Part shown: piece after piece, positions 17,727-25,677 of the stretch
Position numbering within the stretch: position 1 is the first letter of the stretch
Layout: every line of letters starts with the position of its first letter
Virus record (IMG/VR): IMGVR_UViG_3300030107_006978
Location: 1-31,373 of that record
DNA: 31,373 nt
Direction: 5' to 3' (one strand)
Origin: a virus
Notes under the pieces: model-generated
What the model was told of the DNA's origin: nothing
Seen by the model: the letters and a program-made list of their open reading frames with translations, nothing else
The model's database searches: none
Position numbers and translations under genes: made by a program

Positions 17727-18661
17727 TTTGATGCCATGTTTGCGTCCTTTAAGAAATTTGCTGTTTCTATTGTTAGTGAATTAAAGGTTAACGTTATTGC
17801 GTACGCTTCTGGTACAATTCTTTTATCTATAATACGCCGTTGACCCATTAAGTTAAATGCTGCTTGAGCGAGATATGCCCATCTAATATAACGCAGACCG
17901 GGTATTTCTACAGTATAAATTCGCGGAAAGGACATTGCTATAGCTGTTGCTCTTCTCGGACGCGATTCTTCTATAATATTCTCAATCAATTTTTGATTTT
18001 TTTCAATATCACCTTCATTAATAGTATTAGCTAATACAAAGTTTATTGAAACACCTCCGTCAGTCTGTGCATATTGATAAAATTTAGGTGTTTCAACATA
18101 TGATCCGGGAAATTCACCTGGGTTTGGAAAATTTGGGATATCCCAATTAAAACTCATATTCGTTCCTAACATTTCGTTCGCTTTTCCAACAACTTTTTGC
18201 CCTCCTTTTTGCAATAAGTCGAACCCAGCTTCCGTAAGTTGCTGAGCTTTTTGATTACCCATATTCTGCAGTAATGCAAGACCACCAAATCCGGCTTCTT
18301 CACCAATACCTGCAGCAAGCTCTGCTCCCTGAGCTCCCATCATTTGAGCGCCTCGTTGACTTATCTGTGAAAAGGTATCTGCGTAGTCATTAGTATACCC
18401 TCTAAAGGTGTCTTCAAAAAAAGGAAATATATATTCTGTCTCGGAACCCTGTTTTACTTGATATAAATCGTCAATAAATTTTGTTGGGTCGTTATTTTTA
18501 TTTGAGTTAAAGACGTTCAGATAACCAGAGACGAAAGCTCTTAATTGACTTTGTGTTAACTCGAATGATGTAACCTCAGCGCGCGGAGCTTCTTCGCGCA
18601 GCTTTGACCCATTTGGAACTGAAGTCCATGGGTATTCTTTTACAACATTGTACGTGGCCAT
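17723..18661 (-). CDS. Baseplate tube-cap/initiator protein, gp48/gp54-like
   Basis: The 312-aa protein resembles the gp48/gp54 pair of T4, tube-fold proteins that cap the baseplate and start tube growth. The C-terminal block with GGVSINFVLANT, IYTVEIPGLRYIRWAYLA and PEAYAITLTFNSLTIET is typical. The N-terminal LTQSQLRAFVSGYLNVFNSN and FFEDTFRGYTNDYADTFSQ are also seen in T4-like homologues. Between them is a Gly/Ala-rich helical insert (about residues 105-165). Only one such gene is present here, so it may combine or stand for one of the two T4 proteins. A perfect TATAAATA box is six bases before ATG. Its end overlaps gp53. Confidence 0.82.
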   Translation of the reverse strand: MATYNVVKEYPWTSVPNGSKLREEAPRAEVTSFELTQSQLRAFVSGYLNVFNSNKNNDPTKFIDDLYQVKQGSETEYIFPFFEDTFRGYTNDYADTFSQISQRGAQMMGAQGAELAAGIGEEAGFGGLALLQNMGNQKAQQLTEAGFDLLQKGGQKVVGKANEMLGTNMSFNWDIPNFPNPGEFPGSYVETPKFYQYAQTDGGVSINFVLANTINEGDIEKNQKLIENIIEESRPRRATAIAMSFPRIYTVEIPGLRYIRWAYLAQAAFNLMGQRRIIDKRIVPEAYAITLTFNSLTIETANFLKDANMASK

Positions 18662-18667
18662 TAATAA

Positions 18668-18675
18668 TATTTATA
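18668..18675 (-). promoter_or_regulatory. Late-promoter-like box TATAAATA, N6 to ATG
   Basis: Perfect TATAAATA, then TTATTA, then ATG at 18661. It is the only box for the gp48/54-gp53-hub-391-aa run. Confidence 0.7.
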
Positions 18676-18688
18676 CCGGAGCACGTGT

Positions 18689-20377
18689 TCACTCAGTAAG
18701 AGTATTAGGAAGTATAGCATATGCTGAAGGGACATATCCTCCTCTTGCATCTAATTTCTTCCCACCGGGTGCCATGTTAATGTTCGGCTGTGCAGGGCTC
18801 GCTTTACTGGACCCTGTTGACGTACCGCCACGTTGACCAGGAACAACTGCAACACTGCCACCGCCTCTTGTGTTCTGCTCAATTCGTTGTAATAGTTTTT
18901 CTGATTCCTTCAACACCTTTACATTGTCTTCATCCGCTTTTAATATGGTTGGTAGATATGTGTTTAGCGGCTTAGCTGTAATTTCTGCTACCTTTTCGTA
19001 GATGTGATGCCCCCCTTCTTTTACACGACTTGCGTATTTTCCTTCTCTAATATCACTCCAATGCATAGATTTCATTGAATGTTTAACTCTCTCCCTATCT
19101 TGAAGAAAATTATACGTTTCCTTGGTGGCACCGACTGCTTCAGCAGTAGCTTTTTTTATTGAGTCAGGTATTGCGTCACTTACCGTATCACCAATTTTTT
19201 TAGCCATACCTGTTACCTTATCTGTAATTGGATCATCTTCTGGCAAAATTGGTACAAATTTAATATCTGGTGAAATAAAATGTTTTGCGGTTGGATCTAT
19301 TTTAGGGTCAACCATGCCAGATTTGTAGAGAGCTGTTTGCATGGGTCCTAAGCCTTGTTCTCTTTCAAACTCACTATAATATTCTCCCATTCGATCACCA
19401 AGAGTCATGTCCGCCCGGGCATCTAGCCGTTCTTGAATTGGATCAACTAATTTATCATAGGCCTCTCTTGTTCCGCCTCTTTTAAACCCCTCGCCTTTCG
19501 CTGCATTAACGAGTCGACCACCTGTGTGGTCCCAAGTTGAATAAATTCCTTTACCTATTCCACTTATAAACTTAAATGCAGCTGATTTACTTTTATCTAC
19601 AAATCCCATAACAATCGATTTTGCTAGGCTACTCAAACCCTTTGTTCCTATAAACTTTAAAATTGACCAGACCCTATCAATACCTGTGGCAATTTTTATT
19701 GCCACCCATTGTAAACCACTCATTATATTTTGTCCAACATTACTGAGAACTTTACCTACCCACATTACTTTATCCTTAATAGAATTCCAAATAGGCTCCA
19801 GAAATGGCCATAGGTATTCATCCCATAACCACTTTAACCCTTCCCATATTTTTTCACCTAACCACTTGACCTTTTCCCATATCCATCCACCTAACCATTT
19901 TATATTATCCCATATTCCACCGCCTAGCCCACTAAACATCCCTTTAACGTCCTTACCAAACAACGTCCATAAAGCAAGAATACTGATACCCCATTTTACA
20001 AGTTTACCTAAAAAGCTATTACCTTTTTCAACTTCTTTAGTTTGATTTTCTATCCCTTCGATCTGGTCTTCTGCCTTTTCGATAGCTGTTTCTTTCTGCT
20101 TAGTTTCGCCTTTTTCATCCTTCGGTTTTGCATACATCCACGGAAAATTGCTCGCGAGTACACCAGCTACAACGTTAGTGTCAGCTATTAAATCAGATCT
20201 AGAGCGTACCGGAGGTGGTGCAGGAGCCGAAGCAACACCTGGCCCACCTCCTGGCGTTGCGGGGATGATATCTCTTTGAAACTGATTTCTTGCTGTTTCA
20301 GCTGCAGCTAGTTGACCAAAAGCATCTTCACGTGCACGTATTAAGTGCATTACTGCTTCTGTTCTTATTGGTTCCAC
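18689..20377 (-). CDS. Tail tape measure protein
   Basis: The 562-aa protein lies where the tape measure is found, after the tube and gp26/gp51-type genes. It is Trp- and Gly-rich, with a helical N-terminus, a hydrophobic membrane-like stretch FLGKLVKWGISILALWTLF (about residues 122-140) and three tandem 11-residue repeats beginning IWDNIKW, IWEKVKW and IWEGLKW (155-187). These are typical tape-measure features. At about 0.15 nm per residue it predicts a tail near 84 nm, close to T4 (gp29, 590 aa). The start is GTG: a box ends five bases before it, and the overlapping ATG (20379) is out of frame and closes at once. Late N-terminal Pro/Gly/Ala-rich linker at about 40-58. Confidence 0.82.
   Translation of the reverse strand: MEPIRTEAVMHLIRAREDAFGQLAAAETARNQFQRDIIPATPGGGPGVASAPAPPPVRSRSDLIADTNVVAGVLASNFPWMYAKPKDEKGETKQKETAIEKAEDQIEGIENQTKEVEKGNSFLGKLVKWGISILALWTLFGKDVKGMFSGLGGGIWDNIKWLGGWIWEKVKWLGEKIWEGLKWLWDEYLWPFLEPIWNSIKDKVMWVGKVLSNVGQNIMSGLQWVAIKIATGIDRVWSILKFIGTKGLSSLAKSIVMGFVDKSKSAAFKFISGIGKGIYSTWDHTGGRLVNAAKGEGFKRGGTREAYDKLVDPIQERLDARADMTLGDRMGEYYSEFEREQGLGPMQTALYKSGMVDPKIDPTAKHFISPDIKFVPILPEDDPITDKVTGMAKKIGDTVSDAIPDSIKKATAEAVGATKETYNFLQDRERVKHSMKSMHWSDIREGKYASRVKEGGHHIYEKVAEITAKPLNTYLPTILKADEDNVKVLKESEKLLQRIEQNTRGGGSVAVVPGQRGGTSTGSSKASPAQPNINMAPGGKKLDARGGYVPSAYAILPNTLTE
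19817..19915 (-). repeat. Three tandem 33-bp units encoding 11-residue repeats in tape measure
   Basis: Residues 155-187 read as IWDNIKWLGGW, IWEKVKWLGEK and IWEGLKWLWDE. They share the frame I-W-x-x-(I/V/L)-K-W-L-x-x-x. An 11-residue period is expected of a right-handed supercoiled helical bundle. Confidence 0.75.
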
Positions 20378-20382
20378 ATAGA

Positions 20383-20390
20383 TATTTAAT
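20383..20390 (-). promoter_or_regulatory. Late-promoter-like box ATTAAATA, N5 to GTG
   Basis: ATTAAATA, then TCTAT, then GTG at 20377. The TAA inside the box (20388-20386) is the stop codon of the upstream 248-aa gene. The box decides for the GTG start. Confidence 0.65.
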
Positions 20391-21132
20391 CAACCTCACC
20401 AGTATCGAAAAAGCGTACATCAATTGGAATCACAGTTTCATCAACAGTCATTATCTCGTTTGTGTACGCGTTCATACTTTCAATATACTTAGAGATGCCT
20501 TTATACATTGTTAAGGGAAGCTCCTCAACTAATTCTATTCTATCCTTAATTTTAATTTTAGAGAAATCAACTTCTTCTTCTTCTATTTCTAGCTTATCAA
20601 TGTACTTGAGTAATTCCAACATATACAACAACCCGAGGCCTTCTCTAGTTGAACTTCTGTCTGAGTCTGCATCTTGTTCACCCTTTTTAAAAATCATGTT
20701 TTCTTCACTTAAAGTAGGCACTCTTAAGTATACTTTTAGAGTCTTTAATTCTACAATATGCTCGTCTTTAATATTAAGAGGCGTGGTTTTAAAGTTTTTT
20801 ATTGCAACATCTAAATCGATTATTTTCTCATCTATTTTTACTTTATTACCAAGTGAATGCTTTCTTAAGTGAGCTATAATAGGGAGCTTGTCGTAAGACT
20901 TTAAATCATTATTACCGCTATTGTTTATAATAATGTCATTTAAAGTCTTGTTAAAAAAGAAAGCGCCTTTTACCCCGTCTAACGCCGACGAAATTAGATC
21001 TTTTTGTTGTTTAAGAGTCAATGGTGTAACTTCAATGGTTTTCTTGAGCGAAGGTAAAAACACCTTTACCTTATCATCATTTATTTTTCCTAGCTTTTCT
21101 AAAAATCCGGATACGCTTTTATTTTTGCTCAT
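20386..21132 (-). CDS. T4 gp26/gp51-type baseplate hub assembly protein (second of a pair)
   Basis: The 248-aa protein is charged and mixed alpha-beta. It resembles the T4_baseplate family (gp26/gp51), through LPIIAHLRKHSLGNKV, LKVYLRVPTLSEEN and the C-terminal RIELVEELPLTMYKGISKYIE. It aligns by eye with the upstream 265-aa protein, so the two look like paralogues. Together they occupy the slot just before the tape measure where other tailed phages encode tail assembly chaperones. The longest frame starts at an ATG (21138) that overlaps the promoter box. The second ATG (21132, MSKNKSVSGF) is five bases after the box and is preferred. It is immediately followed by the tape measure. Confidence 0.65.
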   Translation of the reverse strand: MSKNKSVSGFLEKLGKINDDKVKVFLPSLKKTIEVTPLTLKQQKDLISSALDGVKGAFFFNKTLNDIIINNSGNNDLKSYDKLPIIAHLRKHSLGNKVKIDEKIIDLDVAIKNFKTTPLNIKDEHIVELKTLKVYLRVPTLSEENMIFKKGEQDADSDRSSTREGLGLLYMLELLKYIDKLEIEEEEVDFSKIKIKDRIELVEELPLTMYKGISKYIESMNAYTNEIMTVDETVIPIDVRFFDTGEVD

Positions 21133-21137
21133 ATTCA

Positions 21138-21145
21138 TATTTAAT
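21138..21145 (-). promoter_or_regulatory. Late-promoter-like box ATTAAATA, N5 to second ATG
   Basis: ATTAAATA, then TGAAT, then ATG at 21132. Its last base is also the A of the upstream ATG (21138), which would not be on a transcript started from this box. Confidence 0.6.
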
Positions 21146-21160
21146 AAGGGATTTTATTTA

Positions 21161-21958
21161 TCAACCCATAGGGGACGATCCCTGATTTGCATCCCTCTCT
21201 TGCATTTCCTTTGCATACATTTCGAAGTAATCATACACTTCTAAATATGTGCTATTTGCAAGAAAAGAAACATCATTCATTCTTTTTGCTAGCGTGAATA
21301 GTATTTCTCTGTATCCTTGCGTAGTGATGCATCTAAATAATGATACTATAAACTCGGTAAAGAGCCTTTGTAATATAGAAAATTCTATTGGTTCGATTTC
21401 TACTTCTCCTGGTACAGTATCTAAAACACATAAATTAAAAAACTCACCATTTTTGCTTAAAAATTCATCAACACTTTTATATAATTGCTCCGGTAGCCGT
21501 TCTATTACTTCTTGTTGCTCCTCTTTTGATAAGCTAGGTATGTCAAGAGTCTGTTCTCCGATACGTATACACTTAATTAAAGATAATATAAAGTCGTCAT
21601 TTCCAGTGTTAAATTGATATGGTATATCTAATGTATATTCAGCCCCATCAACGGTAACTACTGTTTGCCGGTCAGGTATACCATCTAGATTTTTTCTCAT
21701 AAAATCTAAACTCACCCCAACATCACCTTTATTTGAGTTAACAATGATATTATCTCCAATACAATGCTCTCTTAGATATAACAGAGCATAAAACTGTTCT
21801 AAAACATTAAGACCTTTTGTTAAGATGAAGGATTGTAAAAAATCCATTTTACCACGTAAAGAGGTGTCTTCATACAAATTAAATGTGCGCAAATCTTTAA
21901 AAAGTATTTCCTTAAGCTGTACCTCTTTCCCATTAGGGAGAACGTGTGTAAACTGCAT
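21161..21958 (-). CDS. T4 gp26/gp51-type baseplate hub assembly protein (first of a pair)
   Basis: The 265-aa protein has an N-terminal beta hairpin (FTHVLPNGKEVQLKEILFKD), then FYALLYLREHCIGDNI, VDGAEYTLDIPYQF and a LSLIKCIRIG...IERLPEQLYKSVDEFL region. This is the layout of T4_baseplate-family proteins (gp26, hub; gp51, hub assembly catalyst). It has a longer C-terminal helical region ending QERDANQGSSPMG. It is one of only two genes here with neither a box nor an overlap with its neighbour: the ATG is 29 bases after the stop of the preceding tube-like gene, and an in-frame stop just upstream rules out an earlier start. A chaperone role for the tape measure is inferred from position. Confidence 0.65.
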   Translation of the reverse strand: MQFTHVLPNGKEVQLKEILFKDLRTFNLYEDTSLRGKMDFLQSFILTKGLNVLEQFYALLYLREHCIGDNIIVNSNKGDVGVSLDFMRKNLDGIPDRQTVVTVDGAEYTLDIPYQFNTGNDDFILSLIKCIRIGEQTLDIPSLSKEEQQEVIERLPEQLYKSVDEFLSKNGEFFNLCVLDTVPGEVEIEPIEFSILQRLFTEFIVSLFRCITTQGYREILFTLAKRMNDVSFLANSTYLEVYDYFEMYAKEMQERDANQGSSPMG

Positions 21959-21987
21959 ACCTGTACTTACTCAAATAATTAGCGATC

Positions 21988-22593
21988 TCAATATGGAACA
22001 TATTCTGTAAAACAGAACGTTACTGATTTTTCCGGAAATGTTGCATCAGGCTCTTGTGTTACAGTAAATCCTTCTACGTTAGTAGGAAAGGCATTAATAA
22101 ACTTATAACCTTTTCGCTTCTGTCCTTGGTTATCATACTGCTCGACAATAATATTAGTTTTAAGCTTAAAATCCGTTAAACCATGAACACCCAATGCTAC
22201 TGCCCATGGAGTAAACAATAAATGAACAATATCATCGATAGTTTCTATAAAATTAACAGCTAAGTTTCTTCCTAAAAAACTCTCTCTTTGTTGCATTCCA
22301 TACCCTGGCATAAAACCACCACGGTTTTGTTGACCTGCTTCTAAAAATGTGGATTGCTCGTTTGGGATTTGAACAGACCTAGCCGCCAAGAGATTACCGT
22401 TAGCGAGTTGATTAACGTTGCCTCCTGTACGCCATTGCCCTTGGTTTTGTATTTTAGCACAGGCCTCGTCAATCGCGCCGGTTAGACCACTAACATCTGG
22501 GATTTTAACTGCCCATAAAAACGGCAGTGAAAGATAATAGCTATTATCTTGCGCAAATCTATCTAAAAACTCTCCTGTATCGGTTATCGCCAC
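21988..22593 (-). CDS. Second tail-tube-like protein, 201 aa
   Basis: The 201-aa protein looks like a tube-fold protein: LSLPFLWAVKIPDV early, an RSVQIPNEQSTFLEAGQQN segment, AVNFIETIDDIVHLLFTPWAVA, and a final strand-rich GYKFINAFPTNVEGFTVTQ and KSVTFCFTEYVPY. The order of strands parallels gp19-type tubes, where the C-terminal strands close the ring. It directly follows the gp19 gene. The start is GTG, six bases after an AATAAATA box; no ATG lies closer. Possible roles are a tail terminator (gp3/gp15-like), a minor tube protein or a capping ring. The tube-like call is moderate. Confidence 0.6.
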   Translation of the reverse strand: MAITDTGEFLDRFAQDNSYYLSLPFLWAVKIPDVSGLTGAIDEACAKIQNQGQWRTGGNVNQLANGNLLAARSVQIPNEQSTFLEAGQQNRGGFMPGYGMQQRESFLGRNLAVNFIETIDDIVHLLFTPWAVALGVHGLTDFKLKTNIIVEQYDNQGQKRKGYKFINAFPTNVEGFTVTQEPDATFPEKSVTFCFTEYVPY

Positions 22594-22599
22594 TAATAT

Positions 22600-22607
22600 T
22601 ATTTATT
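22600..22607 (-). promoter_or_regulatory. Late-promoter-like box AATAAATA, N6 to GTG
   Basis: AATAAATA, then ATATTA, then GTG at 22593. It supports the GTG start of the second tube-like gene. Confidence 0.62.
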
Positions 22608-22619
22608 AGTAGAACTCAT

Positions 22620-23183
22620 TTAACCGGATACTACAGAGCCTTGTTTAGAGAAATCTTCGTAGAAGTGATACGAGAAAGAACAAGGAAATGACACAACAGC
22701 GCCTGTACCATCTGCAATAGTATAAGACATATCTCCAATGTCTCTTATAGATGCACCAATAAGTCTAATTGTTTTCTTGGTGTTTAGTTGCTTATCGAGA
22801 AGCGCTAAGGTCATGACATCTTGTGGCCCAGGCATACCATACTCACCTGTACTAGTAACATCATCAAAAGTAGCTCTTGAAGCTTCTTCTAATTTATCTC
22901 TCACTGTGTTATGTGCATCAGCATAGAACTCTATACTATAGGCAGCAGAGTTAGAATACTGTGCTCTACCCGGAACGTTAAAAGTAAGTCCCATATAGTT
23001 AACTTCGTGGTTTTGAATTGTTCGTCCGGGTAATGCAGCTGATTTTGCATAAAGCAAATCATCATTACCGTTAAGACTTAATCCAGTAGAACCTAAAGTT
23101 ATCTCTTGCACTCTAAAGAGAAAGTCTCTGGAGAACTGCTTTACAGCAGCTGCGGCGAAAAAGTTTTGAATTGTCGTTGCCAT
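22620..23183 (-). CDS. gp19: Tail tube protein gp19-like
   Basis: The 187-aa protein is a typical T4-like tube subunit that polymerises into the inner tail tube under the sheath. Features are KQFSRDFLFRVQEITLG, a YAKSAALPGRTIQNHEVNYMG segment given here by its blocks SAALPGR and NHEVNYMG, then FNVPGRAQY, YSIEFYADA and the C-terminal SFPCSFSYHFYEDF strand. Length is near T4 gp19 (163 aa). It sits immediately after the sheath gene, the conserved gp18-gp19 order. The start ATG is five bases after an AATAAATA box whose first bases overlap the sheath stop codon. Confidence 0.88.
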   Translation of the reverse strand: MATTIQNFFAAAAVKQFSRDFLFRVQEITLGSTGLSLNGNDDLLYAKSAALPGRTIQNHEVNYMGLTFNVPGRAQYSNSAAYSIEFYADAHNTVRDKLEEASRATFDDVTSTGEYGMPGPQDVMTLALLDKQLNTKKTIRLIGASIRDIGDMSYTIADGTGAVVSFPCSFSYHFYEDFSKQGSVVSG

Positions 23184-23188
23184 ATAAT

Positions 23189-23196
23189 TATTTATT
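23189..23196 (-). promoter_or_regulatory. Late-promoter-like box AATAAATA, N5 to ATG of gp19
   Basis: AATAAATA, then ATTAT, then ATG at 23183. The first two bases of the box are the last two of the sheath TAA stop (23197-23195). Confidence 0.65.
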
Positions 23197-25645
23197 AACT
23201 AACTCCTGTACCCTCGGTTAAAAGAGCAGGTCCATCAACTATTTCTTGGAAGTTTGCATCCGTTCTAGTTGCGTAGAATGTTATTAAGATAAACTCTGCA
23301 GTTCTGACAGGCTTGAGGTAAATATCTACTCTCAATTTATTCTCATCAATAACTTGCGGAGTGTTGTTTCTTTCATCACAAACGATCAAATAATCGTAAA
23401 CCCCTTGGTTTTGCTTAGCACGCTCAAAAAGAGGTGTTAATACATTGATCAGTCTTGTCCTTGTAAATTCTGTATTAGGCTCAAATACGAAGAATTGAGC
23501 TGCTTTCTTAGTAGGTCTTTCAAGCGCTAAGAACAACCTTCTAACGTTAATTCTATCAAACGCACTCGGCTTTCTACTAAGTGTCTTTTGTCCAAATATT
23601 ACGTTACCCTGTGATGGGAAGAACGCTACTGGGTTAATATTAGACTTATACAATTCATCTCTTTGCTTCTGATTCGGATTTACCGCAATGTCAGTTGCTG
23701 TTGTAAGTAGACCTCTATTAAATCCAGCTGGTGCAAACCATGGGAATGTTGCAGCGTCACTCTTAGCCATCGTTGCTGCAGCAAATCCTGAGAATGGTAC
23801 CCAAACCAATTCACCTAACCCCGCATCATATATTTGAGCCCAGTTACCATATACCGCAGCATATGAAGTGTTTTGAGACTCAAACTGATGTTTCATTGGC
23901 CAGAAGATATCTGTTTGAAAATTCTTATTTTTATCTTCAAGAATTCTTGTGTTACCGTCACCGATAGCTACAATTTGTCTAAACGTATCAGCAATAAATA
24001 TTGCATCGCCTCGTGAACCTCCTAAGTATGGCGGCTTAACAAATGTTTCAAACTTATCAAAGATAGTATTGTAATTATTTCTTAATGTTCTAGCATCACC
24101 AGCAATGGCTTTAGAAGTTCTTAATCCATCCACCGCATTTCGCACTGTTCCCTGGTAATAAAACTCATCATAATATAAAGGATCTCCGGTAGAGATTCCC
24201 CTCGCTTCAGACATTGCCCAGATTGTACCTAACCCAGCTTCTGGAATTACATCAATGTCGTATATTTCATCATTTTTAATACCATCTAGAGCTCTATCAA
24301 GCTTAGTAGGTATATCTCCCAGATCTTTGTTAGTTACCTTACTATTAGCCCAAGCTCCTAATGGGAACATATCATCTCCTGTTCCAATTGTTGTATTCAA
24401 GGCAGCGGATAGTGATGAGTAATAGAACCCTGCTTGCTCAATTTGTTGGTCATAAGTTCCGGCCACAGCGCCGTCAGAGGTAACATTTTCTAATGGCTTA
24501 CCATTAACCCTAACTTTACATTTAGGATTGCCGTTCTCATCTAAGTTATCATCACCGGTATTACGCTGCGTAATAAAGCTATTTACCATTATTTTCACGT
24601 TACGTGAATTATCATCACGTGATCCAAGGAAGTAACTCATCTGTGAACCACCTCTCGGATCATCAAGCTTTCTAAACGCGTTTATTGATCCAACTATACC
24701 ATCTTCTAAATTATAACCAAGTTGGGTTGAGTCGACAGAATTTTGTGTTCTTCTTAATTTAAAGACACCCACGTTGAGAATATCATCAAATGCTCTACCC
24801 TCGAGATCAAAGTCAACTAAGTTCTCCATAATTTCAGATATACTTCCATTAGGTCCGGTTGTAGCACTAGCAGTAAGTGGGAAGTTTAACTGACTTGGAA
24901 GTATTTCTTGATAGGTGTTTTGTGTGTAAGCAGAAGTAGTAATGGTAAAGGTTTGACCTGCACCGACAAAATTACTTGCTGGGTTAATATCAACATTATC
25001 AACTACACTAACATAATAACCTTCTTTCTTTTCATTAATTGAACTAGTAGATTTGTTTAAAATAATTAAAGGGCTCTTACCTAACTGACCAGGGTGATTA
25101 GCCGCTGTATTTGTAACTAGACCGACTTCCATACCACCCACATCTTCCCACTCCCACAACGTACCATTAACCGCGCTAAGATATTGTGCTTCAGAGAGTT
25201 CAATGTGGGTTGGTTTTCCAAGTACAACTGCTCCACCAGAAGCAATAGTTGAGTATGTATTACCGTTATCTACCGCCCCTGGATTTGTCCAGTGATCTTC
25301 AGGTATTGCTGATCCAGCATATACTAAAGCAGAAAATTGTGATCCAAATCCATCACCCTGACCGGCTCCGTAAGGCAGCCTACTAGTATAGATATGAGCT
25401 GGTGAATTCAGCGTCTCTCTTACTGTGTGGTAAAAGTACCGCTCTGCGGAATTTGTAGGAAGCCCATAAATCTGATCTAAATCTTGCTGCGAGGTTATTT
25501 TTATAACCTCATCATAAGGCCCTTCTGATGTAAACCCTGTTACATACACGTTTGTTCCTACACCCGGGAGTGCAACATTTGAAAGGTCCCATTCTCTTAT
25601 TTCAACACCTGGAGAACTTATAGTTGGAGTAAAGTCGATTGCCAT
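23195..25645 (-). CDS. gp18: Tail sheath protein gp18-like
   Basis: The 816-aa protein is the contractile sheath. The N-terminus has the standard SPGVEIREWDLS opening and GTNVYVTGFTSEGP. The C-terminal core has FRQIVAIGDGNTRIL, QGNVIFGQKTLSRKPSAFDRINVRRLFLALE in blocks (GNVIFGQKTL, INVRRLFL), then NTEFTRTRLINVLTPLF and VDIYLKPVRTAEFILITFYATR. The last two belong to the sheath fold that embraces neighbouring subunits. T4 gp18 is 659 aa; the extra length lies in the middle, where surface domains are inserted in the family. ATG follows a GATAAATA box by five bases. Neighbours are a tube-like gene upstream and gp19 downstream. Confidence 0.93.
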   Translation of the reverse strand: MAIDFTPTISSPGVEIREWDLSNVALPGVGTNVYVTGFTSEGPYDEVIKITSQQDLDQIYGLPTNSAERYFYHTVRETLNSPAHIYTSRLPYGAGQGDGFGSQFSALVYAGSAIPEDHWTNPGAVDNGNTYSTIASGGAVVLGKPTHIELSEAQYLSAVNGTLWEWEDVGGMEVGLVTNTAANHPGQLGKSPLIILNKSTSSINEKKEGYYVSVVDNVDINPASNFVGAGQTFTITTSAYTQNTYQEILPSQLNFPLTASATTGPNGSISEIMENLVDFDLEGRAFDDILNVGVFKLRRTQNSVDSTQLGYNLEDGIVGSINAFRKLDDPRGGSQMSYFLGSRDDNSRNVKIMVNSFITQRNTGDDNLDENGNPKCKVRVNGKPLENVTSDGAVAGTYDQQIEQAGFYYSSLSAALNTTIGTGDDMFPLGAWANSKVTNKDLGDIPTKLDRALDGIKNDEIYDIDVIPEAGLGTIWAMSEARGISTGDPLYYDEFYYQGTVRNAVDGLRTSKAIAGDARTLRNNYNTIFDKFETFVKPPYLGGSRGDAIFIADTFRQIVAIGDGNTRILEDKNKNFQTDIFWPMKHQFESQNTSYAAVYGNWAQIYDAGLGELVWVPFSGFAAATMAKSDAATFPWFAPAGFNRGLLTTATDIAVNPNQKQRDELYKSNINPVAFFPSQGNVIFGQKTLSRKPSAFDRINVRRLFLALERPTKKAAQFFVFEPNTEFTRTRLINVLTPLFERAKQNQGVYDYLIVCDERNNTPQVIDENKLRVDIYLKPVRTAEFILITFYATRTDANFQEIVDGPALLTEGTGVS

Positions 25646-25650
25646 AAAAT

Positions 25651-25658
25651 TATTTATC
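25651..25658 (-). promoter_or_regulatory. Late-promoter-like box GATAAATA, N5 to ATG of sheath
   Basis: GATAAATA, then ATTTT, then ATG at 25645. No Shine-Dalgarno sequence fits between box and start. Confidence 0.68.
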
Positions 25659-25677
25659 CTTTCTCAGATAAAAAAAT

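Noticed and set aside
19686-20045. 119-aa plus-strand open frame opposite the tape measure
   Set aside because: It is an antisense shadow of the Trp repeats (repeated HFNPSH-type blocks), with no box or promoter.
21133-21160. A frameshift site joining the two gp26/gp51-type genes, as in classical tail chaperones
   Set aside because: There is a stop, a 28-base gap and an independent box before the second gene; no slippery heptamer was seen.
21249-21617. 122-aa plus-strand open frame
   Set aside because: Antisense to the 265-aa gene, has no box and no start context, and shows no domain.
23993-24008. AATAAATA inside the sheath gene on the plus strand
   Set aside because: No ATG or GTG follows at five or six bases and it sits in coding sequence; a chance match in AT-rich DNA. 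Similar in-gene matches exist (for example near 16589) and I did not make a full count.
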